Shown: positions 1-8,403, counted from the stretch's first letter. The stretch is DNA of 40,482 bases from Candidatus Methanomethylophilaceae archaeon (GCA_944320485.1 CALUHQ010000010.1:1-40482); one strand, 5' to 3'. Made by a program: numbers and translations. The notes: generated by a model from the letters alone, not told the origin.

Positions 1-17
1 ATCTGCAACGCTTTCAT
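1..17 (-). CDS. Possible 5' end of a divergent gene cut by the window edge
   Basis: On the minus strand an ATG begins at 17 and reads M-K-A-L-Q before the window ends. A good Shine-Dalgarno-like AAGGAG (complement of 25-30) lies 7 nt upstream of it. Only five codons are visible, so no product can be named. If real, it is transcribed divergently from leuA and shares the short 18-77 spacer with it. The alternative is chance: a hexamer and an ATG at the right distance are not rare. Confidence 0.3.
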
Positions 18-77
18 CGGACTACTCCTTCTTCTTGAGTAAATCCAGTGAGAGCTAGGACGGTTTGAGGTGTTTAT
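18..77. promoter_or_regulatory. leuA leader with ribosome binding site
   Basis: This spacer separates leuA from the possible divergent gene. GAGGTG at 67-72 lies 5 nt before the leuA ATG and is a good ribosome binding site. No strong TATA box is visible; the weak candidate is the A/T stretch around 36-44. No leucine-codon leader peptide or attenuator hairpin is seen. Confidence 0.45.
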
Positions 78-1664
78 ATGGAAGCTACCCAAACCAGTGA
101 GAACGCTAGGCTGAGAGAGATGTTGGCAGTGAGCCCCTACAACCAGCTTGCGCTCGAGCCCCTACCCCACAGGGATCGGATCCAGATCTTTGACACGACG
201 CTGAGGGATGGTGAGCAGGCCCCGGGCATAGCTCTGAGCTCGGACGACAAGGTCCGCATAGCCATGGCCCTGGACGACCTCGGCGTGGACATCATGGAGG
301 CCGGGTTCGCCGTCTCCTCCGAGACCGAGAGGGAGACCCTGAGGAGGATCGTCGACGCTGGTACGAGAAGCACCGTGTGCAGCCTCTCCAGGTCCGTGAA
401 GGGCGATGTGGACGCCGTGATGAAGACGGGCGTTGACTACGTCCACACGTTCATCGCCACCAGCGACCTCCACATGAAGTACAAGCTCAAGATGACCCCG
501 GACCAGGTCGTCGAGAAGGCGGTGTCCACCATCGAGTACGCCAGGGACCACGGTCTGAGGGTAATGTTCTCCTGCGAGGACGCCACCAGGACGGACCTGG
601 ACTTCATGAAGAGGATCTGCCTGGCAGCGCAGGATGCCGGTGCAGAAGCCATCAACCTGCCCGACACCGTGGGTGTGATCATTCCCCAGGGCATGGCGCA
701 CATCGTCTCCGAGATGCACCAGCTCCTGAAGGTGCCGATAGCCATGCACTGCCACAACGCCGTGCGTCTGGCCGTGGCCAACACACTCGCAGGCGACGAG
801 GCCGGCGCGGAGATATGCCAGGTCACAATCAACGGCATCGGCGAGAGGACCGGGAACGCGGCCCTGGAGGAGGTGGCGGTCAACCTGTTCGCCAACTACG
901 ACGCCGAGACAGTGGACCTCACCAAGCTGGGGCCCACGTCCAAGATGGTCGAGAGGATCACCGGTTTCCCGATAGCCTACAACAAGCCAGTGGTGGGAAG
1001 GAACGCCTTCGCCCACGAGTCAGGAATCCATGTGCACGGGGTCATGGCCAACACCCTGACATACGAGCCCTTCAAGCCCGAGATGGTCGGGGTCGAGAGG
1101 CACATCGTTATCGGGAAGCACTCCGGGGAGCACTCCGTCAGGGGGAGGCTGGACGCCCTGGGCGTCAGGTTCCCGGAGGAGCACATGCCCGAGCTGATGG
1201 CCGCGATCAAGGAGATCGCCGTCGGCGGCAAGGAGATCGACGACGCCGAGCTGGTGGCCATCGCCGATAACGTGCTGTGGAAGAAGGAGACCAAGGTCCA
1301 GACCGCCGTGCTCGACGGCATCGCCGTGATAACCGGTAAGAGCGTCACGTCCACCGCGACCGTGACGATACTGATCAACGGCGAGAAGAGGGTCAAGTCC
1401 GAGATCGGTGTAGGACCGGTGGACGCCGCCCTGAAGGCCATCAGCGAGGCGGTGAACGACAACATTACGCTGGAGGAGTACAAGCTCGCGGCAGTCACAG
1501 GGGGAAGCGACTCCATCTGCGAGGCCACCGTGATGGTCAAGAACGTACAGAACGACGGCAACCTGTCCGTCGGCAAGGCCGTGGGTCTGGACGTCGTGCA
1601 GACGTCAGTGGACGCCATGATGGCCGCCATAAACAGGGATTTCGCCAGACAGAGGAGTGAGTGA
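78..1664 (+). CDS. leuA: 2-isopropylmalate synthase LeuA
   Basis: The enzyme condenses acetyl-CoA with 2-oxoisovalerate to give 2-isopropylmalate, the first committed step of leucine synthesis. The TIM-barrel domain has the family motif DTTLRDGEQ at residues 39-47, LPDTVG at 194-199, the metal-binding HCHN at 224-227 and NGIGERTGN at 252-260. Residues from about 405 to 528 form the C-terminal allosteric domain. That domain separates LeuA and citramalate synthase CimA from the shorter homocitrate synthase AksA. The length of 528 aa is normal for archaeal LeuA. The next three genes complete the leucine pathway, which favours LeuA over CimA, although motifs alone cannot exclude CimA. The ATG at 78 follows a good GAGGTG. 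The stop codon is one base from the leuC ATG, so the genes are probably co-transcribed and translationally coupled. Confidence 0.9.
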   Translation: MEATQTSENARLREMLAVSPYNQLALEPLPHRDRIQIFDTTLRDGEQAPGIALSSDDKVRIAMALDDLGVDIMEAGFAVSSETERETLRRIVDAGTRSTVCSLSRSVKGDVDAVMKTGVDYVHTFIATSDLHMKYKLKMTPDQVVEKAVSTIEYARDHGLRVMFSCEDATRTDLDFMKRICLAAQDAGAEAINLPDTVGVIIPQGMAHIVSEMHQLLKVPIAMHCHNAVRLAVANTLAGDEAGAEICQVTINGIGERTGNAALEEVAVNLFANYDAETVDLTKLGPTSKMVERITGFPIAYNKPVVGRNAFAHESGIHVHGVMANTLTYEPFKPEMVGVERHIVIGKHSGEHSVRGRLDALGVRFPEEHMPELMAAIKEIAVGGKEIDDAELVAIADNVLWKKETKVQTAVLDGIAVITGKSVTSTATVTILINGEKRVKSEIGVGPVDAALKAISEAVNDNITLEEYKLAAVTGGSDSICEATVMVKNVQNDGNLSVGKAVGLDVVQTSVDAMMAAINRDFARQRSE

Positions 1665-1665
1665 G

Positions 1666-2922
1666 ATGGGAAAGACGATTGCAGAGAAGATCCTCTCGGA
1701 GAAGTCCGGGACGGACGCCTACGCGGGACAGATCGTGATGGCCGACGTGGACTACGTCATGGTCAACGACGTCACCGGGCCGATCGCGTTCAGGGAGTAC
1801 GCCAAGCTGGGGACCGACCGGATGTTCAAGGACCGCATGGTCCTGATCCCGGACCACTACGTCCCCGCCAAGGACGTGGCCTCCGCCGAGCAGGCCAAGG
1901 AGATGAGGGAATTCGCCCACGAGCACCAGCTCCCCAACTACTTCGAGATCGGGAAGAGCGGCGTCTGCCACCAGCTGATGGTAGAGGAGGGCTTCGCCGC
2001 CCCCGGCAGGCTCATCGTGGGGGCCGACTCCCACACCTGCACCTACGGCGGCATCAACGCATTCTCCACCGGGATCGGCTCCACCGAGGCGGCTGCGGCC
2101 TTCGCCACCGGCAGGCTGTGGTTCAAGGTCCCCGAGACCATCAAGGTCGTGGTGAGGGGGAAGTTCAGGAGGTACGTCGGCGGCAAGGACCTGATCCTGA
2201 GGATCATAACCGACATCGGCGTGGACGGTGCCAACTACAAGGCCTTCGAGTTCCACGGGGACGTCTGCAACATACCGGTGGCGGACAGGCTCGCCATCTC
2301 CAACATGGCCATCGAGGCCGGGGGCAAGGCGGGGATATTCCCCTGCGACGACCTGACCCGCGAGTACATAAAGGACACAGTCCGCGGTGAGTACACCCCG
2401 GTGGACGCAGACCCGGATGCAAGTTACTGCAGGGTCCTCGAGTACGACCTCGACGAGCTGGAGCCCATGGTCGCGTACCCCCATCTGCCGAGCAACGGCC
2501 GTCCCGTGAGGGAGGCCGACGTGAGGATAGACCAGGCATACCTGGGGAGCTGCACCAACGGCAGGATAGAGGACATGAGGATCGGGGCGGAGATCGTCAA
2601 GGGCAGGAAGGTCGCCCCGGGCGTCAGGTTCCTGGTGGTGCCCGCGTCCCAGAAGGTCTACAGGCAGATGGTGGAGGAGGGTCTGATGCAGATCTTCCTC
2701 GACGCCGGCGCGTTCATCTCCGGCCCCACATGCGGCGCCTGCCTCGGAGGGTACATGGGAATCCTCGCGGCAGGCGAGAGGGCGGTGTCCTCCACCAACA
2801 GGAACTTCATCGGCAGGATGGGCGACAAGGCCTCCGAGGTCTACCTCGCAGGACCGGCCGTCGTCGCGGCATCGGCCATAGCGGGCAGGATCGTCACCCC
2901 CGACCAGCTGGAGGGGAACTGA
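1666..2922 (+). CDS. leuC: 3-isopropylmalate dehydratase large subunit LeuC
   Basis: LeuC pairs with LeuD to isomerise 2- to 3-isopropylmalate using a 4Fe-4S cluster. Cluster ligands are visible as Cys296 in LGSCTNG and Cys356 and Cys359 in PTCGACLGG. ADSHTC near residue 120 and GRMGD near 383 are also typical of the aconitase superfamily. At 418 aa it has the usual length of the archaeal two-subunit type, which includes both isopropylmalate isomerase and the methanogen homoaconitase HacA/AksD. The ATG at 1666 was chosen because GGAG at 1654-1657 lies 8 nt upstream; a GTG at 1657 in the same frame is less likely. The last codon abuts the leuD ATG. The operon context favours leucine synthesis, but a role in coenzyme B synthesis cannot be ruled out. 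Confidence 0.88.
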   Translation: MGKTIAEKILSEKSGTDAYAGQIVMADVDYVMVNDVTGPIAFREYAKLGTDRMFKDRMVLIPDHYVPAKDVASAEQAKEMREFAHEHQLPNYFEIGKSGVCHQLMVEEGFAAPGRLIVGADSHTCTYGGINAFSTGIGSTEAAAAFATGRLWFKVPETIKVVVRGKFRRYVGGKDLILRIITDIGVDGANYKAFEFHGDVCNIPVADRLAISNMAIEAGGKAGIFPCDDLTREYIKDTVRGEYTPVDADPDASYCRVLEYDLDELEPMVAYPHLPSNGRPVREADVRIDQAYLGSCTNGRIEDMRIGAEIVKGRKVAPGVRFLVVPASQKVYRQMVEEGLMQIFLDAGAFISGPTCGACLGGYMGILAAGERAVSSTNRNFIGRMGDKASEVYLAGPAVVAASAIAGRIVTPDQLEGN

Positions 2923-3402
2923 ATGGACAGGATCAAGGGAAGGGTGTGGGTGTTCGGCGACAACGTCGACACCGACCAGATCATACCGGCCGAGAGGCTG
3001 GTTGCAGCCAACCTCGACCATCTGAACGACTACATCTTCGAGAAGGTCAGGCCGGGCTTCGCGCAGCAGGTGCAGAAGGGCGATATACTCGTCGCGGGAA
3101 GGAACTTCGGGTGCGGATCGTCCAGGGAGCACGCCCCGCTCTCGCTGATCGAGGCAGGGTTCTCCTGCATCATAGCCGAGTCGTTCGCACGCATCTTCTA
3201 CAGGAACTCCATGAACATCGGGCTCCTCCTGGTGGAGTGCAAGGTCGACGTGAAGGAGGGCGAGACCGTCGAGGTCGACCCCGACAACGGGAAGGTCGTC
3301 GCCGAGGGCAAGGAGTACGCGTTCCCCGAGTACCCGCCGTTCATCACCGAGCTGGTCAGGTCCGGCGGGCTCATGAACCTCATCAGGGAGGGCAGGTTCT
3401 GA
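2923..3402 (+). CDS. leuD: 3-isopropylmalate dehydratase small subunit LeuD
   Basis: This is the swivelling small subunit of the LeuCD isomerase. The N-terminus carries GDNVDTDQIIP (residues 12-22) and the middle carries NFGCGSSREHAP, both hallmarks of the family. Length (159 aa) is normal. The ATG directly follows the leuC TGA, and the leuD TGA overlaps the leuB ATG by one base, so coupling is tight. The loop that sets chain-length specificity in archaeal homologues (YLVY in isopropylmalate isomerase, YLRT in homoaconitase, as known for Methanocaldococcus) reads RLVA here at residues 25-28. Leu-Val fits the isopropylmalate type better and the homoaconitase Arg is absent. Substrate assignment rests on this and on context. 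Confidence 0.87.
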   Translation: MDRIKGRVWVFGDNVDTDQIIPAERLVAANLDHLNDYIFEKVRPGFAQQVQKGDILVAGRNFGCGSSREHAPLSLIEAGFSCIIAESFARIFYRNSMNIGLLLVECKVDVKEGETVEVDPDNGKVVAEGKEYAFPEYPPFITELVRSGGLMNLIREGRF

Positions 3403-4526
3403 TGAAGCACCTCGCCATCATCCCCGGTGACGGGATCGGGAAGGAGGTCATCGCGGCGGGAATGGAGGTGCTCGACGCCGTGTCCGAGATATCCTCGTTC
3501 CAGTACGACCCCGAGTTCTTCGACATCGGGTCCGACAGGTACCTGAGGACCGGGGAGCTCCTCACCGACGAGGACATCTCCGCCCTGAAGGGGAAGGACG
3601 CGATATACTTCGGTGCCATCGGCGACCCAAGGGTCCAGCCGGGTGTTCTGGAGCAGGGCATCCTGCTGAAGATGAGGGCCGTGTTCGATCAGTACATCAA
3701 CCTCCGTCCGGTCACGTCCTGGTTCCCGCTGGTCCCCCTGAAGAGGGAGGTCCCATTCGACATCCACTTCCTCAGGGAGAACACCGAGGACTTCTACATG
3801 GGTGCCAACGGGTTCTTCGGGCCCGGCCACGGTGGGTCGAAGGCCCACGTTCATGTGGACAGGGAGCTCTACGGGCTGGACATCGACATAGACACCAGGT
3901 CCACCAACGACGATGACTTCGCCTTCGAGATCGGGCTGCTCTCCAAGAGGGCAGTCACCAGGTTCGCGGACTACGCCTGCAGGTACGCGCTCAAAAGGGG
4001 GGACACCAAGGTCACCCTGGTGGACAAGGCGAACGTCATCACCAAGAACTACGGCATGCAGAGGCAGATATTCCAGGAGAAGGCTCGGGAGTACGGCCTC
4101 GACCTGGAGTTCATGTTCGTCGACGCCATGGCCATGGCGATGATCGTCAGGCCGGAGACCTTCGGCACCGTCGCCGTCCCCAACCTGTTCGGGGACATCC
4201 TCACCGACCTGGGGGCGCAGCTACAGGGAGGACTCGGCATGGGCGGGAGCGGGAATATCAACCCCGAGGGGGTCAGCATGTTCGAGCCGATCCACGGCTC
4301 CGCGCCGGACATCGCCGGAAGGGGCATAGCCAACCCGATAGCCGCGGTCCTCGCCGCCCAGATGCTCCTGGAGGAGCAGGGGTACCAGGCCGAGGGCAGA
4401 ATGCTCCACGACGCCGTCAGGGACAGCCTGGACACCGGGAGGACCACGCCCGACCTGGGTGGGAACCTCTCCACGTCCGAGGTCGGGAAGTCGATCGCGG
4501 AGTACGTGCGCTCTCAGAAACGCTGA
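3402..4526 (+). CDS. leuB: 3-isopropylmalate dehydrogenase-like decarboxylating dehydrogenase
   Basis: It belongs to the isocitrate/isopropylmalate dehydrogenase family and by position oxidises 3-isopropylmalate to 2-oxoisocaproate with NAD. Family features include the N-terminal IPGDGIGKEV, the metal-binding Asp region FGDILTDLGA, the DKANV catalytic Lys region, and the NAD loop GSAPDIAGRGIANP. The length of 374 aa is slightly long. The start is the ATG overlapping the leuD stop (TGATG); an open frame upstream is only a shadow of leuC and leuD. One oddity: the substrate helix reads RENTEDFYMG (from Arg125), as in isocitrate, homoisocitrate and tartrate-type enzymes, where typical LeuB has RELTGGIYFG. 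The operon makes leucine synthesis the best guess. A homoisocitrate (AksF-like) or dual role is possible. Confidence 0.8.
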   Translation: MKHLAIIPGDGIGKEVIAAGMEVLDAVSEISSFQYDPEFFDIGSDRYLRTGELLTDEDISALKGKDAIYFGAIGDPRVQPGVLEQGILLKMRAVFDQYINLRPVTSWFPLVPLKREVPFDIHFLRENTEDFYMGANGFFGPGHGGSKAHVHVDRELYGLDIDIDTRSTNDDDFAFEIGLLSKRAVTRFADYACRYALKRGDTKVTLVDKANVITKNYGMQRQIFQEKAREYGLDLEFMFVDAMAMAMIVRPETFGTVAVPNLFGDILTDLGAQLQGGLGMGGSGNINPEGVSMFEPIHGSAPDIAGRGIANPIAAVLAAQMLLEEQGYQAEGRMLHDAVRDSLDTGRTTPDLGGNLSTSEVGKSIAEYVRSQKR

Positions 4527-4533
4527 TGTAATC

Positions 4534-4581
4534 GGTCCCGGGACCGGAAGATGCCGACATGTCGCATCGGGCCCCGGGACC
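4534..4581. terminator. Nested inverted repeat between convergent genes
   Basis: Outer arms GGTCCCGGG (4534-4542) and CCCGGGACC (4573-4581) are perfectly complementary over 9 bp. Inside them GATG/CATC flanks the perfect 10-bp palindrome CGACATGTCG (4555-4564), leaving one bulged C. The element starts 8 nt after the leuB stop and ends 15 nt before the end of the convergent gene, so a bidirectional terminator or transcript-stabilising hairpin is the simple reading. No T-run follows on either strand. Confidence 0.5.
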
Positions 4582-4596
4582 TTAAACAGGTTATTC

Positions 4597-5346
4597 TCAG
4601 AAGTTCAGGACCACCGGCACGTCATTCTCCTCGGAGAACCTCACCGCCCGGTGGAACATGGAGAACGTTACCTTCGCCAGCTCCTCCGTGTCGCTCTCGC
4701 CCGATGTCATCCTACCGAGCATCCAGTTGTCCGACAGGCTCTCGGGGGAGCTCCATCCGAGGATCGTTTCCTCGTCCGCTTCCCAGACGTTCCTGTTGAT
4801 CTCCCTGAGCTCGCCCTTGAGGCCGGACACGGTACCGAGCCTCACATCCTCCCCGTAGGGCTTGGAGGCGTCCATGATGAACCTGAGGGGCAGGGGGAGC
4901 CACCAGGTCACACCGCTCAGCAGCGTCATGTTCTCCCCGTAGTCTCCGCACAGCATGTCTATCAGAGGCTCCTCGTGGTACGCCCAGCCTCTCTTAACCG
5001 CGGGGGGCACGGGCTCGCCGTAGATGCTGCAGGCGGTAACCATCAGCAAGGCTCCGAAGCCGTCCCAGTCGGGCCAGCTCGTATAGTATGGGCATCCGTC
5101 TTCATCGTTCCATCTCCCGTGGTTCCCACCTCCGTCCCTCTCGAGTGATTCCAGGATGTAGTCCATCCATTCCCCGATATCGTCTCTGTACCTCTCAGGG
5201 TCCTCCGGTCCGAGGTCGTATTCGCTTCCGTCCGGGCCCACTCTAGAGTAGGCCTTTCCATGGTCCTCGGCGAACCTCTGGATGCTGGTCTTCCAGTCCT
5301 TCGAGTAGTATCTGGTCAGGGTTCCCGCGTAGATGTCCAGTCCCAT
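4597..5346 (-). CDS. Hypothetical protein starting MGLDIYAG
   Basis: I do not recognise a function. The 249-residue protein is acidic and rich in Trp and Tyr. It has no signal peptide, membrane segment or catalytic motif I can name, so it is probably cytoplasmic. The N-terminus MGLDIYAGTLTRYY looks like a conserved family start, which is why the ATG at 5346 was chosen; a GAGGAG lies about 10 nt upstream. Longer in-frame starts at 5397 and 5415 exist but add a basic, non-conserved-looking extension. It converges on leuB and diverges from pcc1, so it is probably transcribed alone. Codon use resembles the neighbours. Confidence 0.6.
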   Translation of the reverse strand: MGLDIYAGTLTRYYSKDWKTSIQRFAEDHGKAYSRVGPDGSEYDLGPEDPERYRDDIGEWMDYILESLERDGGGNHGRWNDEDGCPYYTSWPDWDGFGALLMVTACSIYGEPVPPAVKRGWAYHEEPLIDMLCGDYGENMTLLSGVTWWLPLPLRFIMDASKPYGEDVRLGTVSGLKGELREINRNVWEADEETILGWSSPESLSDNWMLGRMTSGESDTEELAKVTFSMFHRAVRFSEENDVPVVLNF

Positions 5347-5546
5347 GCCGATCCGTCTCCTCAGGGATCGTAATGCATCAGGTCTTTTCAACAACATAGG
5401 TCGAGGAGGCCACATCCATCCGCTGAGCTTCTCGGCGGTGCGACGTATTAAATCGAAGTATCCCAGTCGAGACTGAGGGCAGGATGGCCGCTTCCGCGGC
5501 TGGAATGCATGTCCCTGGTCCCATCGGGAACGGGAGGAGTCGAAGA
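5347..5546. promoter_or_regulatory. Divergent promoter region, hypothetical gene / pcc1
   Basis: The 200-bp spacer has one clear A/T-rich element, TATTAAAT at 5446-5453, which could act as TATA box in either direction. For pcc1 it would give a leader of about 70 nt, unlike the short leaders seen elsewhere here. GGAGGA (about 5533-5538) is the pcc1 ribosome binding site, 8 nt before its ATG. No other structure stands out. Confidence 0.35.
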
Positions 5547-5798
5547 ATGATAACGTTGGAGCTGGAAGTCACATACCCTGACGAGGGGTCCGCCAGGGCG
5601 GTCATGAACGCGCTGGATCCGGACAATCAGGGATACGTAAGGTCCGAGCTGAACGGGTCCACGATCGTCTTCAGGATGGAGTCGGAGTCGGCAGGCACCA
5701 TGAGGAACACCGCGGACGACCTCCTCGCCTGCATAAAGGTGGCCGAGGAGTCCATCGGGATGACCTCCGAGGCGGACCATCCCGATACGGAGGAATGA
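5547..5798 (+). CDS. pcc1: KEOPS complex subunit Pcc1
   Basis: Pcc1 is the small dimerising subunit of the KEOPS complex, which with Kae1, Bud32 and Cgi121 makes the t6A modification at position 37 of ANN-decoding tRNAs. The 83-residue product begins MITLELEVTYPD and has the family's compact alpha/beta pattern with a C-terminal helix carrying DDLLACIKVAEE. Its length matches archaeal Pcc1. The ATG at 5547 is preceded by a strong GGAGGA; an in-frame ATG at 5484 would add 21 residues without family resemblance. No other KEOPS gene lies in the window. The assignment rests on overall similarity, since the family has no catalytic motif. Confidence 0.72.
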   Translation: MITLELEVTYPDEGSARAVMNALDPDNQGYVRSELNGSTIVFRMESESAGTMRNTADDLLACIKVAEESIGMTSEADHPDTEE

Positions 5799-5805
5799 AA
5801 GAAAC

Positions 5806-5829
5806 AGGGGCGGGACGGATCCCACCCCT
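5806..5829. terminator. Bidirectional hairpin between pcc1 and the vor operon
   Basis: AGGGG-c-GGGA (5806-5815) pairs with TCCC-a-CCCCT (5820-5829) around a CGGA loop, giving a 9-bp stem with one mismatch. It fills most of the 41-bp gap between convergent genes and is followed on the plus strand by TTTT at 5837-5840. Confidence 0.55.
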
Positions 5830-5839
5830 CTAATGGTTT

Positions 5840-6369
<530 letters not shown>

Positions 6370-6373
<4 letters not shown>

Positions 6374-7119
6374 TGCTCTCCCTCCCCGACATCCTTGTAG
6401 ACCCCGAGCGGGTAGTACGGCAGCATGTTGTCCCTCAGCCACTGGATGGCGTCCGCGGGGGACATCCCCCAGTTGGTGGGACAGGTGGAGACGACCTCCA
6501 CGATGCAGTATCCCTTTCCGGCCATCTGGTACTCGAACGCCTTCTTGATAGCCTTCTTGGCGGCCCTGACGTTCTTGACGCAGTCCACGGTGACGCGCTC
6601 CGCGAGGGCGACGCCGTCCAGGGAGGACAGGAGCTCGCAGACCCTGATGGGGTTCCCGGCGCTCTTGACGTCCCTTCCGTAGGGGGTGGTCTGGGTGACC
6701 TGCCCGGGCAGGGTGGTGGGGGCCATCTGGCCTCCGGTCATGCCGTAGATCGCGTTGTTGATGATGATCGCCACGATGTTCTCGCCCCTGGCGGCGGCGT
6801 GGACTGTCTCGCCCATACCGATGGCGGCGAGGTCGCCGTCTCCCTGGTACGTGAACACGACGTTGTCGGGCCTGGCCCTCTTGACCCCTGTGGCCACCGC
6901 GGGTGCGCGGCCGTGGGGCGCCTGGACCATGTCGCAGTTGAAGTAGTTGTATGTGAACACCGAGCATCCGACGGATGCGACCCCGACGGTCTTACCCTCG
7001 ATCCCCAGCTCGTCGATGACCTCGGCCACCAGCCTGTGGACGATGCCGTGGGTGCATCCGGGGCAGTAGTGGAACGGCGCGTCTGTCAGCGCGTGGGGCC
7101 TCTCTCCCTTCACTGTCAT
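6370..7119 (-). CDS. 2-oxoacid:ferredoxin oxidoreductase, TPP-binding beta subunit
   Basis: This subunit binds thiamine diphosphate and a 4Fe-4S cluster and carries out decarboxylation, or carboxylation in reverse. The N-terminal FHYCPGCTHG holds two cluster Cys. The TPP/Mg motif is GDGDLAAIGMGE followed about 20 residues on by IINNAIYGMTGGQ. Length is 249 aa. The chosen ATG at 7119 overlaps the alpha-subunit stop (TGATG); a GTG one codon earlier is possible. Order and overlap indicate one transcript with the alpha, gamma and ferredoxin subunits. TPP dependence links this operon to the thiamine genes in the same window, though nothing shows co-regulation. Confidence 0.87.
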
Positions 7120-8183
7120 CACTGAACACCTCCGTTGATCCTTACGATCTGTTCGAGGACCTCGTTGGGGGTCGGGATCACACCTCCGGTGCGTCCGTAG
7201 AACTCCACGGGGACCCTTCCGTTGACCACGAGCCTGACGTCATCGACCATCTGCCCCATGGACATCTCCACGGACAGGAACGCCTTGGCGTGGCCCACGT
7301 GCTTGTTGATGACCTTCTCGGGGAACGGCCAGAGCGTGATCGGCCTGATCATCCCGACCTTGATGCCCTGCTTCCTGGCCGCGTCTATGGCGGACCTGGA
7401 GACCCTGGAGGAGGATCCGTACGCGACGATGATTATGTCTGCGTCGTCGGCGAGGTACTCCTCGGCCATCTGGTGGTTCTCCTTGATCACCTCGTACCTC
7501 TCGAACCTGGCCTTCACCAGGTCCTCGAGCTCCTGGGGGTTGATGTACAGGGAGTTGACGACGTTGTGCTCCCTCTTGCCGCCGTGTCCGCTGACCGCCC
7601 AGTCCTTGGAGTCGTTGTCGGGCTCCTTCGCCTCGGGGAGGACGACGGGCTCCATCATCTGGCCGAGCATGCCGTCGGACAGGACCATGGCGGGCATCCT
7701 GTACTTGTCCCCGAGCTCGAACGCCGTGGAGATCATGTCGACGGTCTCCTGGACCGTCGAGGGTGCGAACACGAGGATGTGGAAGTCGCCGTGAGCGGTG
7801 GACTTGGTGGCCTGGAAGTAGTCCGCCTGGGAGGGCTGGATGCCTCCGAGTCCAGGGCCTCCGCGCTGAACGTTGACGATGAGGCAGGGGACGTCCGATC
7901 CGGCGATGTACGAGATCCCCTCAGCCATGAGGCTGATCCCGGGGGACGACGTGGACGTCATCACCCTGACGCCGGCGGCCCCGGCGCCCAGCACCATGTT
8001 GATTGATGCGACCTCGGACTCCGCCTGGAGGTAGACCCCTCCGATCTTGGGCATCCTCTTGGACATGTAAGCCGCGACCTCGGTCTGCGGGGTGATGGGG
8101 TATCCGAAGAAGTGCCTGCAGCCTGCGGCAATCGCCGCCTCGGCGATGGCCTCGTTTCCTTTCATGAGTACTTTCTCGTTCAT
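7119..8183 (-). CDS. vorB: 2-oxoisovalerate-type ferredoxin oxidoreductase, alpha subunit VorB
   Basis: This is the alpha subunit of a 2-oxoacid:ferredoxin oxidoreductase, which interconverts a 2-oxoacid plus CoA with acyl-CoA, CO2 and reduced ferredoxin. It opens with the family pattern KGNEAIAEAAIAAGC and FGYPITPQTE and continues with TSTSSPGISLMAEGISY. NVQRGGPGLGGIQPSQ matches branched-chain (VOR) enzymes; 2-oxoglutarate (KOR) enzymes usually have RGGPSTGLPT, so I prefer VOR. Length (354 aa) fits VorB. The ATG at 8183 was chosen because the longer frame upstream only shadows the ferredoxin gene; two bases separate it from the ferredoxin stop. KOR or an unspecific oxoacid role is the main alternative. 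Confidence 0.83.
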   Translation of the reverse strand: MNEKVLMKGNEAIAEAAIAAGCRHFFGYPITPQTEVAAYMSKRMPKIGGVYLQAESEVASINMVLGAGAAGVRVMTSTSSPGISLMAEGISYIAGSDVPCLIVNVQRGGPGLGGIQPSQADYFQATKSTAHGDFHILVFAPSTVQETVDMISTAFELGDKYRMPAMVLSDGMLGQMMEPVVLPEAKEPDNDSKDWAVSGHGGKREHNVVNSLYINPQELEDLVKARFERYEVIKENHQMAEEYLADDADIIIVAYGSSSRVSRSAIDAARKQGIKVGMIRPITLWPFPEKVINKHVGHAKAFLSVEMSMGQMVDDVRLVVNGRVPVEFYGRTGGVIPTPNEVLEQIVRINGGVQ

Positions 8184-8185
8184 GT

Positions 8186-8392
8186 TCACATCTCGATTAG
8201 GATTGCCACGTCGGGGCACATCGTCGCGCAGGATCCGCAGCCGGTGCATGCGTCCTGATCGGTGACATGGGCGGGATGGTACCCCTTGTTGTTCGTAATG
8301 GTCTTGTCTAGCGATATGATGTGCTTCGGGCATGCGATAACGCACATCTCGCAGCCTTTGCAGATGTTGTTGTCAACGGTTACTCTGGGCAT
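8186..8392 (-). CDS. 2-oxoacid:ferredoxin oxidoreductase, ferredoxin-like delta subunit
   Basis: A 68-residue protein with two 4Fe-4S motifs, CKGCEMCVIACP near the N-terminus and CTGCGSCATMCP near the C-terminus. It passes electrons between the TPP-bearing core and free ferredoxin. The ATG at 8392 was chosen because AAGGT lies 7 nt upstream; a GTG at 8413 would add seven residues and overlap the stop of the gene before it. It follows the P-loop gene by 11 nt and precedes the alpha subunit by 2 nt. Size and order match the delta subunit of VOR/KOR operons. Confidence 0.87.
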   Translation of the reverse strand: MPRVTVDNNICKGCEMCVIACPKHIISLDKTITNNKGYHPAHVTDQDACTGCGSCATMCPDVAILIEM

Positions 8393-8403
8393 TTGAACTA
8401 CCT

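Noticed and set aside
162..1016. Long minus-strand open frames opposite leuA and similar frames opposite most genes
   Set aside because: They are His/Val/Gly- or Arg-rich, lack ribosome sites and family resemblance, and arise from third-position GC bias of the true genes.
2730..3401. Long N-terminal extension of leuB running through leuC and leuD in another frame
   Set aside because: The extension is rich in Arg, Gly and Gln as expected for a shadow of GC-rich coding DNA, and the family start MKHLAIIPGDGIG is at 3402.
5484..5546. Longer start for pcc1 at 5484
   Set aside because: The added residues do not resemble the family, and the GGAGGA ribosome binding site points to the ATG at 5547.
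7119..8392. Naming the oxidoreductase KOR (2-oxoglutarate)
   Set aside because: The alpha subunit reads RGGPGLGGIQPSQ, which matches branched-chain VOR; KOR enzymes usually read RGGPSTGLPT. It stays as the alternative, not the main call.
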